Of a stretch of 64,000 nucleotides of DNA, positions 51,331 through 62,190 are shown in pieces; position 1 is the first letter of the stretch; each line of letters begins with the position of its first letter. A program made the translations under genes and the position numbers. The notes beneath the pieces are model-generated. The model was not told the origin of the DNA, ran no database searches, and worked only from the letters and a program-made list of their open reading frames with translations. This DNA comes from Thereva unica (taxonomy: Eukaryota > Arthropoda > Insecta > Diptera > Therevidae): the NCBI GenBank assembly GCA_949987705.1, contig CATLJY010000222.1:1-64000 (forward strand). The letters run 5' to 3'.

Positions 51331-51540
51331 GCTCTAAAATTGGGAATAGTATCCGCTACGAGGTATTGAGCTGTATATTCTGCTAAAGTGTATATATGTT
51401 TTGTGAACTATGATGTATATATGTAGAATTTTGTCATGTTATTTTTTTTTATTTGGTATATTTTTCTGATGTAGTAGTGAAATAGTTTGTGTGTGTGTGT
51501 TTTTTTAAATAAAGAGATATGCAACTAAAGGTAACGAAAT

Positions 51541-51990
51541 TTTGAAAGGTTGTCGGATTTTGACAAGTGATGTTTTTTTCGAATCCTATCGCTGTACAGA
51601 ACCCAAAAAAGATCACTTCGTTTAGAACGGGTCTCATTTCATCGCGTTTATTAGATATTAGCAAAACTTTTCATTTTCAGGTCTTTCTAACAATTAGCCG
51701 ACCGAATATTATGAAATTTTTTTCAGAGCATTTCTTCGTTAATATTCTTTTTTCGGCACCGCAATGAAGTCGATATAGTTTTTAGTTTGCCTGGTATCGT
51801 GCAGGTACAAATATCATAAACGTCGTTTAAACAAAAAAAAAACGGTTCGACCGGATTTTATAAAAATCTTTTCAGATCATGTTTTGGTTAATACTCTTCG
51901 AACGGTACGTCAACTAAGTCGATATCTTTTATAGTTCGCGCGATATCGTGCAGGTACAAAAATCACTTGGGGCATTTCACGTGAAGCGGA
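51541..51990. repeat. Second copy of the diverged dispersed repeat
   Basis: This matches 4540-5560 without the hAT-type insert. Two ~145-bp units at about 51690-51990 share CGACCG(A/G)AT(A/T)TTAT, TTCAGA(G/T)CAT, AAGTCGATAT and CGTGCAGGTACAAA. Non-coding. Confidence 0.65.
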
Positions 51991-52520
51991 CAACGAAAAA
52001 AATTTGAGATTCTGGAATTCATTCACTTTCGGCCTAACTGTACTTCTGGAAGGTGTGAATGTGAACACCTATTTTTTTTTTATTCTGTGGCTTAGTTGTC
52101 AAGTTATGGGCTTTTAAAGAATTTATGTAATGGAAGTACGGTTTTTTCGGAAGCGGTTTTTCGAATTTAACAAATTTTAGTAAAATATTAAACTGAAGTG
52201 ATTTCTATAGGAAATTCACTGTTCTTTTTAATTATGAAATCAGATTTGAGATTTGATTTGTTTTTCTTGTAGAAAACCGGAAGTAAACATTTAAAATCAG
52301 TATTTTAATAACTTCGACCATTTTTTTTTTAATTATTTTAATTTTAAAAAATACCTTAAAGAATATAGATAATACACTGAAAGTTTCAAGATGAGATCTA
52401 CTTTAGTTTAGGAGATAGATGAATTCAAGTACATCGATGTCGCACTGAGCGTGGTACCTGGTGCTTACTTACTTCGACTGGTTTGCGCGAAAACGCATTA
52501 AAACGCTGCGATATTAATAT
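51991..52520. other. Non-coding stretch before the 118-bp array
   Basis: This is AT-rich and without coding similarity. It may belong to the same larger element as the flanking repeat and the tandem array, but I see no ends. Confidence 0.35.
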
Positions 52521-53125
52521 GCACTAACCCTATAATAGCGTGGACATCCACTAAAAAGCGATTTTTCAAAATTCATTCCCTAAGGGGGTGAAATGGGGTC
52601 AACCCAAAACCGCTGGAACCACAGGGCTACATTTTGACAGTGCATCCCTGTAATTACGTAGACATCCACTAAAAAGCGATTTTTCGAAGTTCATCCCCTA
52701 AGGGGTTGAAATGGGGTTTATCTAAATCGCTATAGTTATAGGGCTGAAATTTTGACAGTGCATCCCTATAATGGCGTGGACATCCACTATAAAGCGATTT
52801 TTCGAAATTCATCCCCTAAGGGGGTGAAATGGGGTTTACCCAAACCGCTTTAGCTATAGGGCTGAAATTTTGACAGTGCATCCCTATAATGACGTGGACA
52901 TCCACTAAGAAGCGATTTTTCGAAATTCATCCCCTAAAGGGTGAAATGGGGTAACCATACTACTGGGGCTATAGGGCTGAAATTTGGATAGTGCATCCCT
53001 ATAATGACGTGGACATCCACTAAGAGGCGATTACTCGAAATTCACCCCCTAAGGGGATGAAATAGGGTTAACCCAAACCTCTGAAGCTGAAGGGCTGAAA
53101 TTTTGACAGTGCATCCCTATAATCT
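52521..53125. repeat. Tandem array of ~118-bp units
   Basis: Five units start at 52540, 52658, 52776, 52894 and 53009 (periods 118, 118, 118, 115) with GTGGACATCCACTAA, continuing AGCGATTTTTCGAAATTCA, CCCCTAAGGGGGTGAAATGG and TTTTGACAGTGCATCCCT. A partial unit precedes the first. GTGGACATCCAC is itself a perfect palindrome in each unit. Non-coding satellite-like array. Confidence 0.92.
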
Positions 53126-53129
53126 CGAA

Positions 53130-54360
53130 GAAATGAATGACTCGAAATTCACTTTATTTAATATTCATTTGTGATTGCTTCATAATTTCTTGCACCCACG
53201 TAAACAGGCGAACAAACATAAAGAACGTTCGTTAAACCCTAAAATATCTCTTCTCTTGATGACATATATATGCCAATCTCTGCTTCAAAACATGCAGATT
53301 TGTTAAGCAGAGGTGATATACGCAGCAATTTGTTTACCATATTTATTAAAAAAATGCGCTGTAATAAACCCTTTGTAGGGATAATAACAGCTGATTTTTT
53401 TTTTGAAGGGAAACATTGCACATAATAAACAGTTTTTATTTAAATGCGTTGCAAGGCACGCGGGTTTTATGCTAGTAATAGAATATATACCGATATATTT
53501 TACAGTTTTAAGGTGGATTTTGTTAATTAAAGACCTTTACGAGGAAAGTTGTTATAAATTCGCAACAGAACTGTGCAAAAACGAAATTGTCTAATCTCGT
53601 GAAGCACTGGAGAATCCAAACATCAGGATATTGTGTGTTTCTATGTAAGGTAATTTGTTTTTCTGTTATATTAAAAACTATTTCCGAGTATAATAATACT
53701 TGAAACAGGTGCAGAACACATTACAGACATCAAGGAACTAAAACGGATTTGAAGCGAACATCACCAACATGAAATCAAAATTAGTTTTATAATGTTTTTA
53801 ATATTGTTCTGTCCCATCTAAGTAATTTTTTAGTGCGTTTGTTTAAATAAGATTCCTTGTATTTATTTTGTTTGTTATTGAAACGAAATAAGAAAGAACA
53901 TTTGTGTACATTTTGAAAGATGTGTTCGAGATTTCGTTTAAGTTCCTAATAAAATTCTTTCAAGAAAATTTTGTTTTAATTAATTCTATTTTACAATTGT
54001 CAACGTAATAAAAGTCAACAATCCGGTAAAAAGGTGAAGGCAGAAGTAATTTTCCGAATTTATTCCCAAAAAAAAAAAACCACATAACCACACTTCGAAG
54101 TCCCATGAATCTTTGAAATTGAAGTCCCATGAATCTTTGAATGGGAGTGTGAGATTTTGTTGTGCATGGCTTGTAAATGTAGAAGGCTTTGGTCTTGCCA
54201 CATCCGTACGCACACACACACATACTTCCTCCCAATTTTTTGCTTAAAATGCTCCTGGGACCTTGAAAGATGAAAATACGTTGAAATTTTCGATTTCGAT
54301 TTTCGGACCGATTACAATAACTTCGTATACTAGGAAGTTAACAAAACATAGTTTTTCAAT
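53130..54360. other. Non-coding stretch, no gene recognised
   Basis: There is no coding or structural feature beyond a direct duplication of GAAGTCCCATGAATCTTTGAA at about 54096-54141. Open frames here lack motifs. Confidence 0.4.
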
Positions 54361-54366
54361 GAATAA

Positions 54367-54861
54367 GGCCGCGTTCCCATGGACTGTATGCTAAAAGCTT
54401 GATTGTGGCTTACCTTCGCTTCGGATAGTATTCTACAAATGCTTCTCCTCGTTCATATGGGTGCATCTGCTGGTTGTCAAAAATTAGATGTTTTGTGATT
54501 TTGAAAAAGTGATATGGATTGCTTAACTAATAAAAAAAAATATGTTAACGATTAAAGTTGATGTCAAATGTGAAATGTTGATGTTAAATGAATGTTGACT
54601 TTAAACATCGCTCGAATCGAAACATCACTAGTTCCGTGATTTTGCAGCACGTTCACATGAGCTGCATGACGCACGGAAAAAGCTCGAACTTGACAGTTCC
54701 GTGATTCTGCCGCATGAACAAGGGATTTTCCCATGTTCTATTTTTGCAGCAATGTTGTGCTAGAGAGACAACATGTGTGCAAACAGATATATTTTCCTGG
54801 CCAATCATAGAGCATTAAAAGCTTGTGTCGTGCGGCATGCAGCCCATCGGAACGCGGACCA
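54367..54861. mobile_element. MITE-like element with ~25-bp imperfect terminal inverted repeats
   Basis: The left end GGCCGCGTTCCCATGGACTG and the reverse complement of the right end, GGTCCGCGTTCCGATGGGCTG, match with few changes and continue into ATGC. The interior (~450 bp) has repeats of TTCCGTGATT-TGC and GCATGA and no coding capacity. The target duplication is unclear. Confidence 0.6.
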
Positions 54862-54864
54862 AAG

Positions 54865-56030
54865 GAAATAAAACTAATTTGAGCTACAGGAGTACAAATT
54901 CGAATATTTTTGATTTTATGTTAAAGATGGTGTAAAATAAATTCTTCCTATAGACTGCATCTCAAACGGAAATGGTTACCGAAACTTAAGACTTCTGTAT
55001 GAGATAGGAACCAATAAATTTCCATGCTTATCTCAAATTCCTCTTCCCTTGCTTTATTTCTTTTTATCACTTTGTATCCTTAAGTGTTGTTTTCTCAGTT
55101 ATAGGGTCGATTTTTATTTCGTTTTATGTGAAAAGAGTTTACAGCTGTTTTACTTAATTTACTCAATACTAGTCGCAATATACCTAGCTTTATAACTCTA
55201 GTCGTTAGAAATGTCCCAATCGCAGTTGTGCATTCACAGATAATTCACTTAATATATTCAAGCATGTTTAAGTTGATTACGCTGGTTTTTATTGCTAGAA
55301 ATAATTATTTTTAAATTTCACAGATATTCTCAAGTAAAAATTATTTTAGTGTTGTAACATAAAAGTAAAAAGAAGAGTGAGGCAGCAAAGGGCCAACGTG
55401 TCACGTCTACCTGCCAGGCCCAGTTTCTTCCATAAAAGTATGCAAGGTTCGGCTCCTTTCTCTCCGTAGGTCTAATGAATCGATTAGAAATGCCGATAAA
55501 ACCGCGCGTCACGTTTTGCCATTTACACACCGTGCACATATCAAAGCCAAACGAGCGGTGGTGCCACTTTGTTGGGGCTTGTGCGGGGCTCCATCGGCAC
55601 AGCGTACACACGATGAATATTTATGCACTGAATCGGCTTTACCTGAAGGAAGTTGTTTCTTGAATTCCAAATCACACCTTCAACTCAAACTGAATTTAAC
55701 GCGCTATTCCGGATAAACGAAAGTATGTCTGATTAACGCACCTTCCTTGTGGCTTTCATGTAGAACGCCGGCAAACCAAGTTCAGATTGTAGTGGATTTC
55801 GTGAGGAGGAAAAATGCAATTGGGTGTGAAATTGACTCTTGAGTTGTTAAATCTGCGGAAGTTTCGCGAGATCGCCCCTCACATGTTGTATTAATTTCAT
55901 TGTCTAGGCTGTGCTTAAAGAATTTAAGAACATGATGGAATTTTTATTCGAATATTTCAAAATGATTAAGGTGTTGAGCCATATTTAATATACGATCAAA
56001 ATCAATATGCTCATTTATTTGAAATAATTC
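54865..56030. other. Non-coding stretch, no gene recognised
   Basis: A relatively GC-richer patch at 55370-55650 yields short frames on both strands with no recognisable motif. Nothing else can be supported. Confidence 0.35.
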
Positions 56031-56034
56031 AAAA

Positions 56035-56290
56035 TTATTTATTTATTATTGATTAAATGCAAAAAGATATCATCCACGTAGTCGAGATCGTTGGGTATGC
56101 CACCTGTTCTACTATATATAATAAAAAGTAGTGGTGAAAGTAAGCATCCTCGTCGTACTCCTGAGCTCACATTAATGCTGTCGGATAATTTTCCATTGTG
56201 AATAACTCTGCATTTGGAATTATTGTATAGAGCTTTTATCAAATCTATTATTGTAATGGTATTCGCACTTTTCAATTGTTTGTAGTTTCG
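56035..56290 (-). pseudogene. LINE RT fragment with internal deletion
   Basis: The minus frame reads IDLIKALYNNSKCRVIHNGK, VSSGVRRGCLLSPLLFII, and almost at once DLDYVDDIFLHL. The first blocks match the RT segment ending in R-Q-G-C-L-L-S-P-L-L-F, and the last is a Y-x-D-D box. About 40 residues that normally separate them are deleted. Flanking RT and endonuclease are missing. Confidence 0.72.
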
Positions 56291-56415
56291 TAGTGTCGTA
56301 GTTCAATTGACATGAACGGCTACATTGAATATTTTTCGTCATTTTTTCGATTTTGTATTATTTTACAAGTGTCATTTTTAAGTTGTTATATTTTGAAGTG
56401 GTTGTTTTTTGAGAA

Positions 56416-56580
56416 AATGTCTAGAAAAAGTGAAAAACAAAAATTATTGGAAGCGTTAATGGATAAGGCTATTCTCAATGTTGTGGAATTGGAGAAGTCT
56501 GATAGATTATATTTTATTTTTTCACCTTCTTGTAATATAATTAAAATTCATTGCAGCTTAGGACGAAGGAGGTGGAACTT
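56416..56580 (+). other. Unassigned short ORF (MSRKSEKQKLLEALMDKA)
   Basis: A 55-codon open part begins at an ATG at 56416. A second open part in another frame (MNLCQKVRVLFAVLLNLDEN) follows at about 56622-56700, just before the pogo-like element. Both look protein-like in composition but match no family that I know. They could be the eroded start of a DNA-transposon protein. Confidence 0.3.
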
Positions 56581-56715
56581 TTGATCTGTTTATCTTTTCG
56601 ATATGGAGTTCCTTTTCAGTATGAATCTATGCCAAAAAGTCAGAGTATTATTTGCGGTTTTATTAAATTTAGATGAAAATAGGTTTCGTGAAATAGTGCT
56701 GGATTACCTTTGACA

Positions 56716-57402
56716 TACAGTGGAAATCGGTTAACACGAAATGGTTGGGCCGGGATGAGGATTTCGCGATATCCGAATTTCGTATTAACCGTTGTCTTTG
56801 AAATACGGTAATAATAACGAGTTAAATACATACTGAACCCCGGCTTTATCTAAAAAGTAAGTTGAAGTAAGTAAAAAAGAGAAACAGTAAAAAAATTGAA
56901 CTTTACTTATTCGCACAAGTTACAAAAAGAAAAAGCGTGGTGCATCGAAAATCAAAAACAGACTGAAGCCTTTCTTGAAAATTAAAAAGATTAATGTTAG
57001 TCAACTTAACTACGACGCACCTGTTTCGGCGAATCGACCATTTTCAAAAACATTAGGCCTATTCTGAACTTCGCTGGAATTTTCTTACCTCGTATGCTAC
57101 GGATGTAAGAAAATTCCAGGATAGTTTAGAATAGGACTGCATATATATTTAGGATAAGGCAGAAAACAAAATTAAATTTGACCTTCAAAAATATAAGGGA
57201 AAGAAATCATCAGAGAAGTTGGAGAAAATATGAGCAAAATAAGTGCCGCAGAGACTCTTTTTTCGTGTTAAGCGAAGAGCGTTTCGCCATATCAGAACAA
57301 ATTCGCATGAAAAGAATATTATCGGACCGGGACTACACTGTTTTTTTCGTGTTATGCTATATTTCGTGCTATCCGTTTTCGTGTTAAGTGAACTCCACTG
57401 TA
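56716..57402. mobile_element. pogo/Tigger-like non-autonomous element with TA duplication
   Basis: The element is 56718-57400 (683 bp), flanked by TA on both sides. Ends are CAGTGGAAATCGGTTAACAC and, in reverse complement, CAGTGGAGTTCACTTAACAC. CAGTGGA ... TTAAC(A/G)CGAA ends with TA target sites are typical of pogo/Tigger elements. The interior repeats TTCGTATTAACCG-like motifs near both ends and holds a hairpin at about 57055-57140 (TGGAATTTTCTTAC ... GTAAGAAAATTCCA). No transposase is present. Confidence 0.82.
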
Positions 57403-57404
57403 TT

Positions 57405-58240
57405 TGGAAGTCTAATTAAAGAAAACGTTGTATTTAACAGACCTAACTCATGGAAACTCAAACCGTTGAAACTCAAACTGTAATTGTTTTATATCGCTTG
57501 GGATGTTATGGAAAGTGTTCATATATTGGTAAAGCAGCAAAGCTATTTGGTATTGGTGGTGAGTAGACTATTGACAACTTCTCAAAAACAATATTTGAAG
57601 CCATTTGTGCTTTAAGTAAACAATATTTATATTGGCCAAATGTATTGTCTTACCCCACAAATATCATACTAAAATTAAACAATCATCAATCCCTTGATTC
57701 TGTTTCATTGTTAAGTGTATAGTGGATTGATCTCATATCTATTCCATTGTGCAAGTGCAGTGAATGTGTAAAATGGTTAACCTGAGTTAACGGGTAGAAT
57801 TTGCGCTGTGTCGCAAAGAGCTAAAATTTTGCGTCAAAAATTTATTTGTGGCTTATCATCAAATGTGTTTTAGATATTAATAGGAATTTAATGGAAATTT
57901 CCTAAACATAAATGTGTTTGCATAATTTTGTAAGTAAACATTAGATGCATGTTTGGAGAAAGTGCAATTTAGGACTAATAATATTATTAAACTAAATTAA
58001 GGCAAGGTGCGAAGCAGGATTCTTTGCATTAATCGTTTTAAATTGTTTTTAAAAAAAATTGCCCGTAAATGACGTCATATTTTCATTTCGAAAAATAATA
58101 AACATTCTTTTTATTTATGACAACAATCGTGAGAATTTGTTAGCTTTTGTCAGAAAAAGTGTCACTGACTAAAATCCATAACTTAAAACTCAAAATGACA
58201 ATTCTAAATAGGGGTAAAAATACATATAACCCTGGTAAAA
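57405..58240. other. Non-coding stretch, no gene recognised
   Basis: No motif, inverted repeat or array can be supported in this AT-rich stretch. Confidence 0.4.
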
Positions 58241-58242
58241 CC

Positions 58243-58683
58243 CTTGATACGCGGGCTTCATCGAATGATCATTCTTCCAGTCTCATTGGCCTTGAATGAA
58301 CATTCAAATTCGAGGTGACACATGGTACTTCATTTTCAATTCATTCATTCGTTTTCCGATTCTATAAACAAGTACGCGTAAATACATTTTCAGCTTTATT
58401 TTCATTAAATAAAAATATAATAGTTTTATTATTATATTCTATTTACTTTATTTTTATATTTTTTCCTCACAACACGTTAACAAACTTTTTTGACAGTTCG
58501 ATTTTTTAAAATAGAATGGAAATTTCATGGAATCTTGATGGAAATTTCCCGACTTCTAGCTTCATTTCTCATTAAAAGAAGTAGATTTCACTTTATTCCT
58601 TTGAATGATGAATGAAGCTATAAATGCTGGTCGCGAATGAACATTCTTGAAAAAATGATCATCCGATGAAGCCCGTGCATCAA
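58243..58683. mobile_element. MITE-like element with GGGCTTCATCG ends
   Basis: The left end CGCGGGCTTCATCGAATGAT and the reverse complement of the right end, CACGGGCTTCATCGGATGAT, continue into CATT(C/T)TT. Similarity extends weakly outward (TTGATAC versus TTGATGC). The interior repeats GAATGAACATTC-type palindromes and encodes nothing. The exact boundary and target duplication are uncertain. Confidence 0.65.
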
Positions 58684-58920
58684 CGGTATAAGGTTGTATA
58701 ATAGAGTTTGTAGAGCAAAACTTTTAACAGCTTGTTTAAAAAATTTATAAAAATCAATGAATATTGATTGCAAAATTTGTATAGCCGTCAATGCTATTTT
58801 GTGATATGCAGGGTTTAAATTGCTGCAGCAATTTTAATACTGTGGCTGTTGACTTTGCTTTGCTGCCAAGAATACTACAGACATTTACTTTGCTTTGCTT
58901 TACAACAATCCAGTTCTCAA

Positions 58921-59513
58921 TCATTTTGCTGCAGGCTGTGAAAGCTTTTTGGTTTCATATTGCTGCGTATGCATATGCGTATGCGTATGTATGTTGTTTA
59001 CAAATGCTGGAGCATGCTGTTCTGTTCCGGAATGCTTTACATACACATTCAAAAAAGTTTCCACCCCTCTAAACAAAAGTAGCATTTTACTATAGCTTTG
59101 TTCCAGAACTCGAATGTGTGCAAAAACAAGTCTAGCTCTACGGTGCTGTGGGAGAAGTTGTGGAGCGCGAGCTGGACGAAAAGCCCTTAAATTTCTTTCT
59201 GCCAGTCTTCTTCTAATTGTGCGTTCACTTACACTAACATTCCTGACTTCAAACAGACGTGTACGAGCTTCAGTAGCAGTGGAAGAGCGATCTCTCAACA
59301 CGTTACTTACAATAAAGCGGTCATCTCGGGTGGAAGTACAACGATTTCTGCCCTGACCTGGTCTCCGGGGTATAAGCCAGTCTCCCGATATCGTTTAATT
59401 GCATCCCGTACCGTTGTGCGAGGTACATCGAGTATTAGAGCGATGTGATGTTGACTGTACCCAGCATCAGCGAAGGCGACAGCCCTAGCTGCACTAGTTG
59501 CATATATCGGCAT
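58921..59513 (-). pseudogene. Tc1-like transposase, N-terminal half
   Basis: On the minus strand a first frame from an ATG at 59513 carries a helix-turn-helix (SAARAVAFADAGYSQHHIALIL, then VPRTTVRDAIKRYRETG). A second frame from about 59301 carries the second DNA-binding half (VLRDRSSTATEARTRLFEVR, VSVSERTIRRRLAERNLRAFRPARAP) and the R-R-A-R-L-V-F-A-H that precedes the first catalytic aspartate. The frame then degenerates and the DDE core is missing. A frameshift near 59305 separates the two. Inactive. Confidence 0.82.
58969..58991. repeat. Short (TATGCG)n microsatellite
   Basis: Three to four copies of a GCATAT/GCGTAT-type hexamer lie within the decayed transposase region. Confidence 0.7.
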
Positions 59514-59746
59514 TTTTATGTTTTAAGCCGCCAAAAGGAATATTAAAGACACAAATTAAAGAACTTTTAAACACTAGATGAAAAGAAAATCAGAAAAATG
59601 TAATCGCGGTAACGTGGCCGTAATTTGGTCAAACATTGAATAATTTTTGCAAAGGCTTCTGCGAAATAAATTTGAGACCCCACGCAAGGCCAACTGTTTA
59701 TTTTTTTTCCTAAATATCCACTCAATAAAAAACAAAGCCTGCGATA

Positions 59747-60213
59747 TAGTCCAAGTCCAGTCAAATTAGAGGTTTGACTGGAAGATAATTCGGAAGTTGC
59801 TGAAAATTGGAACAGCCCTTAAAAACATTATTATACATAAGCTGTAAAGACTGCCACGCGATTGGACGACTGCAAACTTTTTTATTCAAGGTCAAAGGGT
59901 CAAAATATCAGTTTTTTGCAAATATATGCTAAACCGTACGTCTTATCAGAAAATTGTGTTTACAACTTTTGTAGATTAGGCGATTATCTACAAAAAATAT
60001 ATCATACATTTTCTAGTAGGAATTGCCATTTCTGACTATATATTTTTTGAACGGAGTCCCTCAGGTTGCTGTGCTTTATACCAAATAAAAGAATACACAT
60101 TTGGCAGTCTCTACAGCTTATGTATAATAATGTTTTTAAGGGCTGTTCCAATTTTCAGCAACTTCCGAATTATCTTCCAATTATGGCGTTTTTTCGTCTA
60201 TTTTGACTGGACT
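59747..60213. mobile_element. Foldback element with ~105-bp inverted arms, probable TA target
   Basis: The arms at about 59754-59861 and 60096-60211 are reverse complements sharing AGTCCAGTCAAA, GGAAGATAATTCGGAAGTTG, AAAATTGGAACAGCCCTTAA and TATACATAAGCTGTA. TA stands at both outer ends (…TATAGTCC and GGACTAAT…), but a GTCCAA duplication at the left tip blurs the exact end. The ~235-bp centre is unique. It lies just upstream of the Tc1-like transposase start and may be related to that element's terminal repeat or be an independent MITE. Confidence 0.75.
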
Positions 60214-60239
60214 AATATGCCATACTTAACGTAAATAAA

Positions 60240-60701
60240 CAGGGTGGCAAAAAGTGTAAGGGGGCGGTTAATTGTGCCTGTGAGTGTATTTTAAAGCCGA
60301 AGCATTTGTAGCCGGACCAGTATTCTCCTGAAAGTAATTTGAAAGCAACAACATTCGCAGATATTTGGAACAAACAGCTTTCATAGTCATCAGCAAAGTA
60401 AGCTTAAAAATGTGTGCTTTGCTTTAAGTTTACTTTGCATTCAAACCCTGGTGATATGTAATACCAGTAATACTTTTCTAGGGGGTCCGATATTATTAAA
60501 TAAATATGGTTTTACATGAAGAATACAATGGCTCGAACATGTTGGTCGAACATCATAAGAAGAAATGGATTTTCAATCTGCAGTTCCATTTATGATTAAT
60601 TACAGCGCAAATTGATTTCTTTTTTCAAAGCTATAGAGGAGGTAAGGGCCCTCTTTTCGTAAGACTGCAATTTAATCTTTAGCTTTAAACTTGTCACCCT
60701 G
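60240..60701. mobile_element. Possible MITE with CAGGGTG ends
   Basis: CAGGGTGGCAA at 60240 and the complement of CAGGGTGACAA ending at 60701 form an 11-bp terminal pair with one mismatch. There is no coding capacity and no visible target duplication. The ends resemble the mariner-type ends at 12103 only in CAGGGTG. Confidence 0.4.
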
Positions 60702-60704
60702 TCT

Positions 60705-61810
60705 TCCACAAAATTCTAATTGCACTGTGTGAAGCAAACTGTATAGTTCGCCGACTAATGTAATTTTCAGCTGCAATTATTGTAATTGAATCAACAAAAA
60801 AAAAATCTAAAAATTTGGTACACATTATTCGCCAGAAATATTCTCAGGGCAAAAAGCATTTACACTGATTTGTTTTTTTTTCACTCCCCTCTTGGTGAAG
60901 GGAACAAAAGTACACACACAATCGTTATAATGTATCTACCGACACATAATTCAAAACTCTGAATAAATTTCCACACACAATTTCTATATAACAATTCAAC
61001 CCTTCATTCTTTCCAAAACTCTTCTTTGATTATCATCTATCTCCCTGTGCACTTACCGCACTTCGGGGATATTGTTGAAGTGCTATGAGGAACAACATTT
61101 TGAATAGAATTATCCTCTGAACAGGAATTACTTGCAAAAATGTTTTACAGGAGCAAAGAAAGCAAATTTTCTTTTCTAGCTCACAACAAAATTCTGAATA
61201 CAATGCCGCAATTTCATTTTTATGTTTTCGTTTACCAAGACGTCAATTTCAATAGTATGCAGGTGCTCCCCGGGGCATTGCCTGTCATTTTAGTTTAAAA
61301 AATCAAAATGTGTGTTAACCAGATTGAGCACACAAAGGCAAGAATTCATTTCTTCATGACACCTTATAAGATGGAAAAAATCAATAATATCGGTTCCCAA
61401 CTCGTTTCGGAATGTGCTTGAGTGCAGGCCCTCGACAAGTCTTTTATGTTTTGTTTGAATAAATTTGACCAACTGAAGCCTAGTACAAAGCAACAAAATA
61501 AGTGTGGACATATGGATATGTACATAGGTGGGTTATGTTGTTAAATGATTTCATAGCAATTGAGATCCTCAACTTTATAATAGGTTTTTTGTGTATATTG
61601 TGTTTTTGACTAAAGTCATTGTGTGTTTCAATGAGAAAATGAGAGCATATTTTGATTTTTTTTTAAACATTTGCGGTTGATAAAATAATCAATGAACATA
61701 GTAAAGTGTACATACATCTAAAGCGTGTTTCAAGTATGAAGTTACCAAACTACTTAAAACTAGCCGAAAAATCCGAAAATATTCAGAAAATATTACCTAA
61801 AGTTCCTACT
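60705..61810. other. Non-coding stretch, no gene recognised
   Basis: No supported feature. A short palindromic GC patch TGCTCCCCGGGGCA lies near 61263-61276. Confidence 0.4.
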
Positions 61811-61811
61811 T

Positions 61812-61980
61812 AGGAGAGAGGTCCCGGGTTTGAATCCCGGCAGCGCCACTGTCCTTCGCCTTTTCCACTTTTACACCTACATAACTTTCCTTCTTTCTTC
61901 TTCCCTCTTTACATTCCTAATTCCTCCTGTCATAGCCTTCCTTAGTCCTTCCCTGCTACAGCAAAGCGCATGTCAAAACG
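61812..61980 (+). mobile_element. SINE copy B, 5' part
   Basis: It starts within a tRNA-like head with B box GGGTTTGAATCCC (61827-61839). It continues with TGTCCTTCGCCTTTTCCAC, CTTTCCTTCTTTCTTCTTCC and CATAGCCTTCCTTAGTCC as in the full SINE at 33818-34275. It stops matching after AAGCGCATG near 61975, so the 3' half is missing. The A box is not recognisable. Confidence 0.75.
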
Positions 61981-62104
61981 AACTCTCTGGTGACCTTGCG
62001 GTAAAGATGCAATATATCATTTGTCTTATTGTATGTTAAGAGGTACACCAATCTTAAATTTTTTTGAAGTACATTACAAAATCAACCTTTTGCACACTTT
62101 CAGG

Positions 62105-62190
62105 GGTTACTCTGATTTTTGGACAATAATGGCGAATAGGCTACGACCCAACGATTGTCAACTTCAAAATCCTGACCAATTATACAATAT
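62105..62190 (-). pseudogene. Helitron Rep/helicase scrap
   Basis: On the minus strand this reads DFEVDNRWVVAYSPLLSK, the same conserved block as at 33735-33815 but closer to the family consensus (DNRWVV-YSPLLSK). Similarity ends at about 62110. It is a single-motif remnant. Confidence 0.75.

Noticed and set aside
51781..53125. CRISPR-like regular repeats
   Set aside because: Units are contiguous, 115-150 bp, with no unique spacers of constant size, and the genome is eukaryotic.
60240..60701. Relation of CAGGGTG ends to the mariner-type element at 12103
   Set aside because: Only seven terminal bases agree and TA duplications are absent here, so I list it only as a possible MITE.
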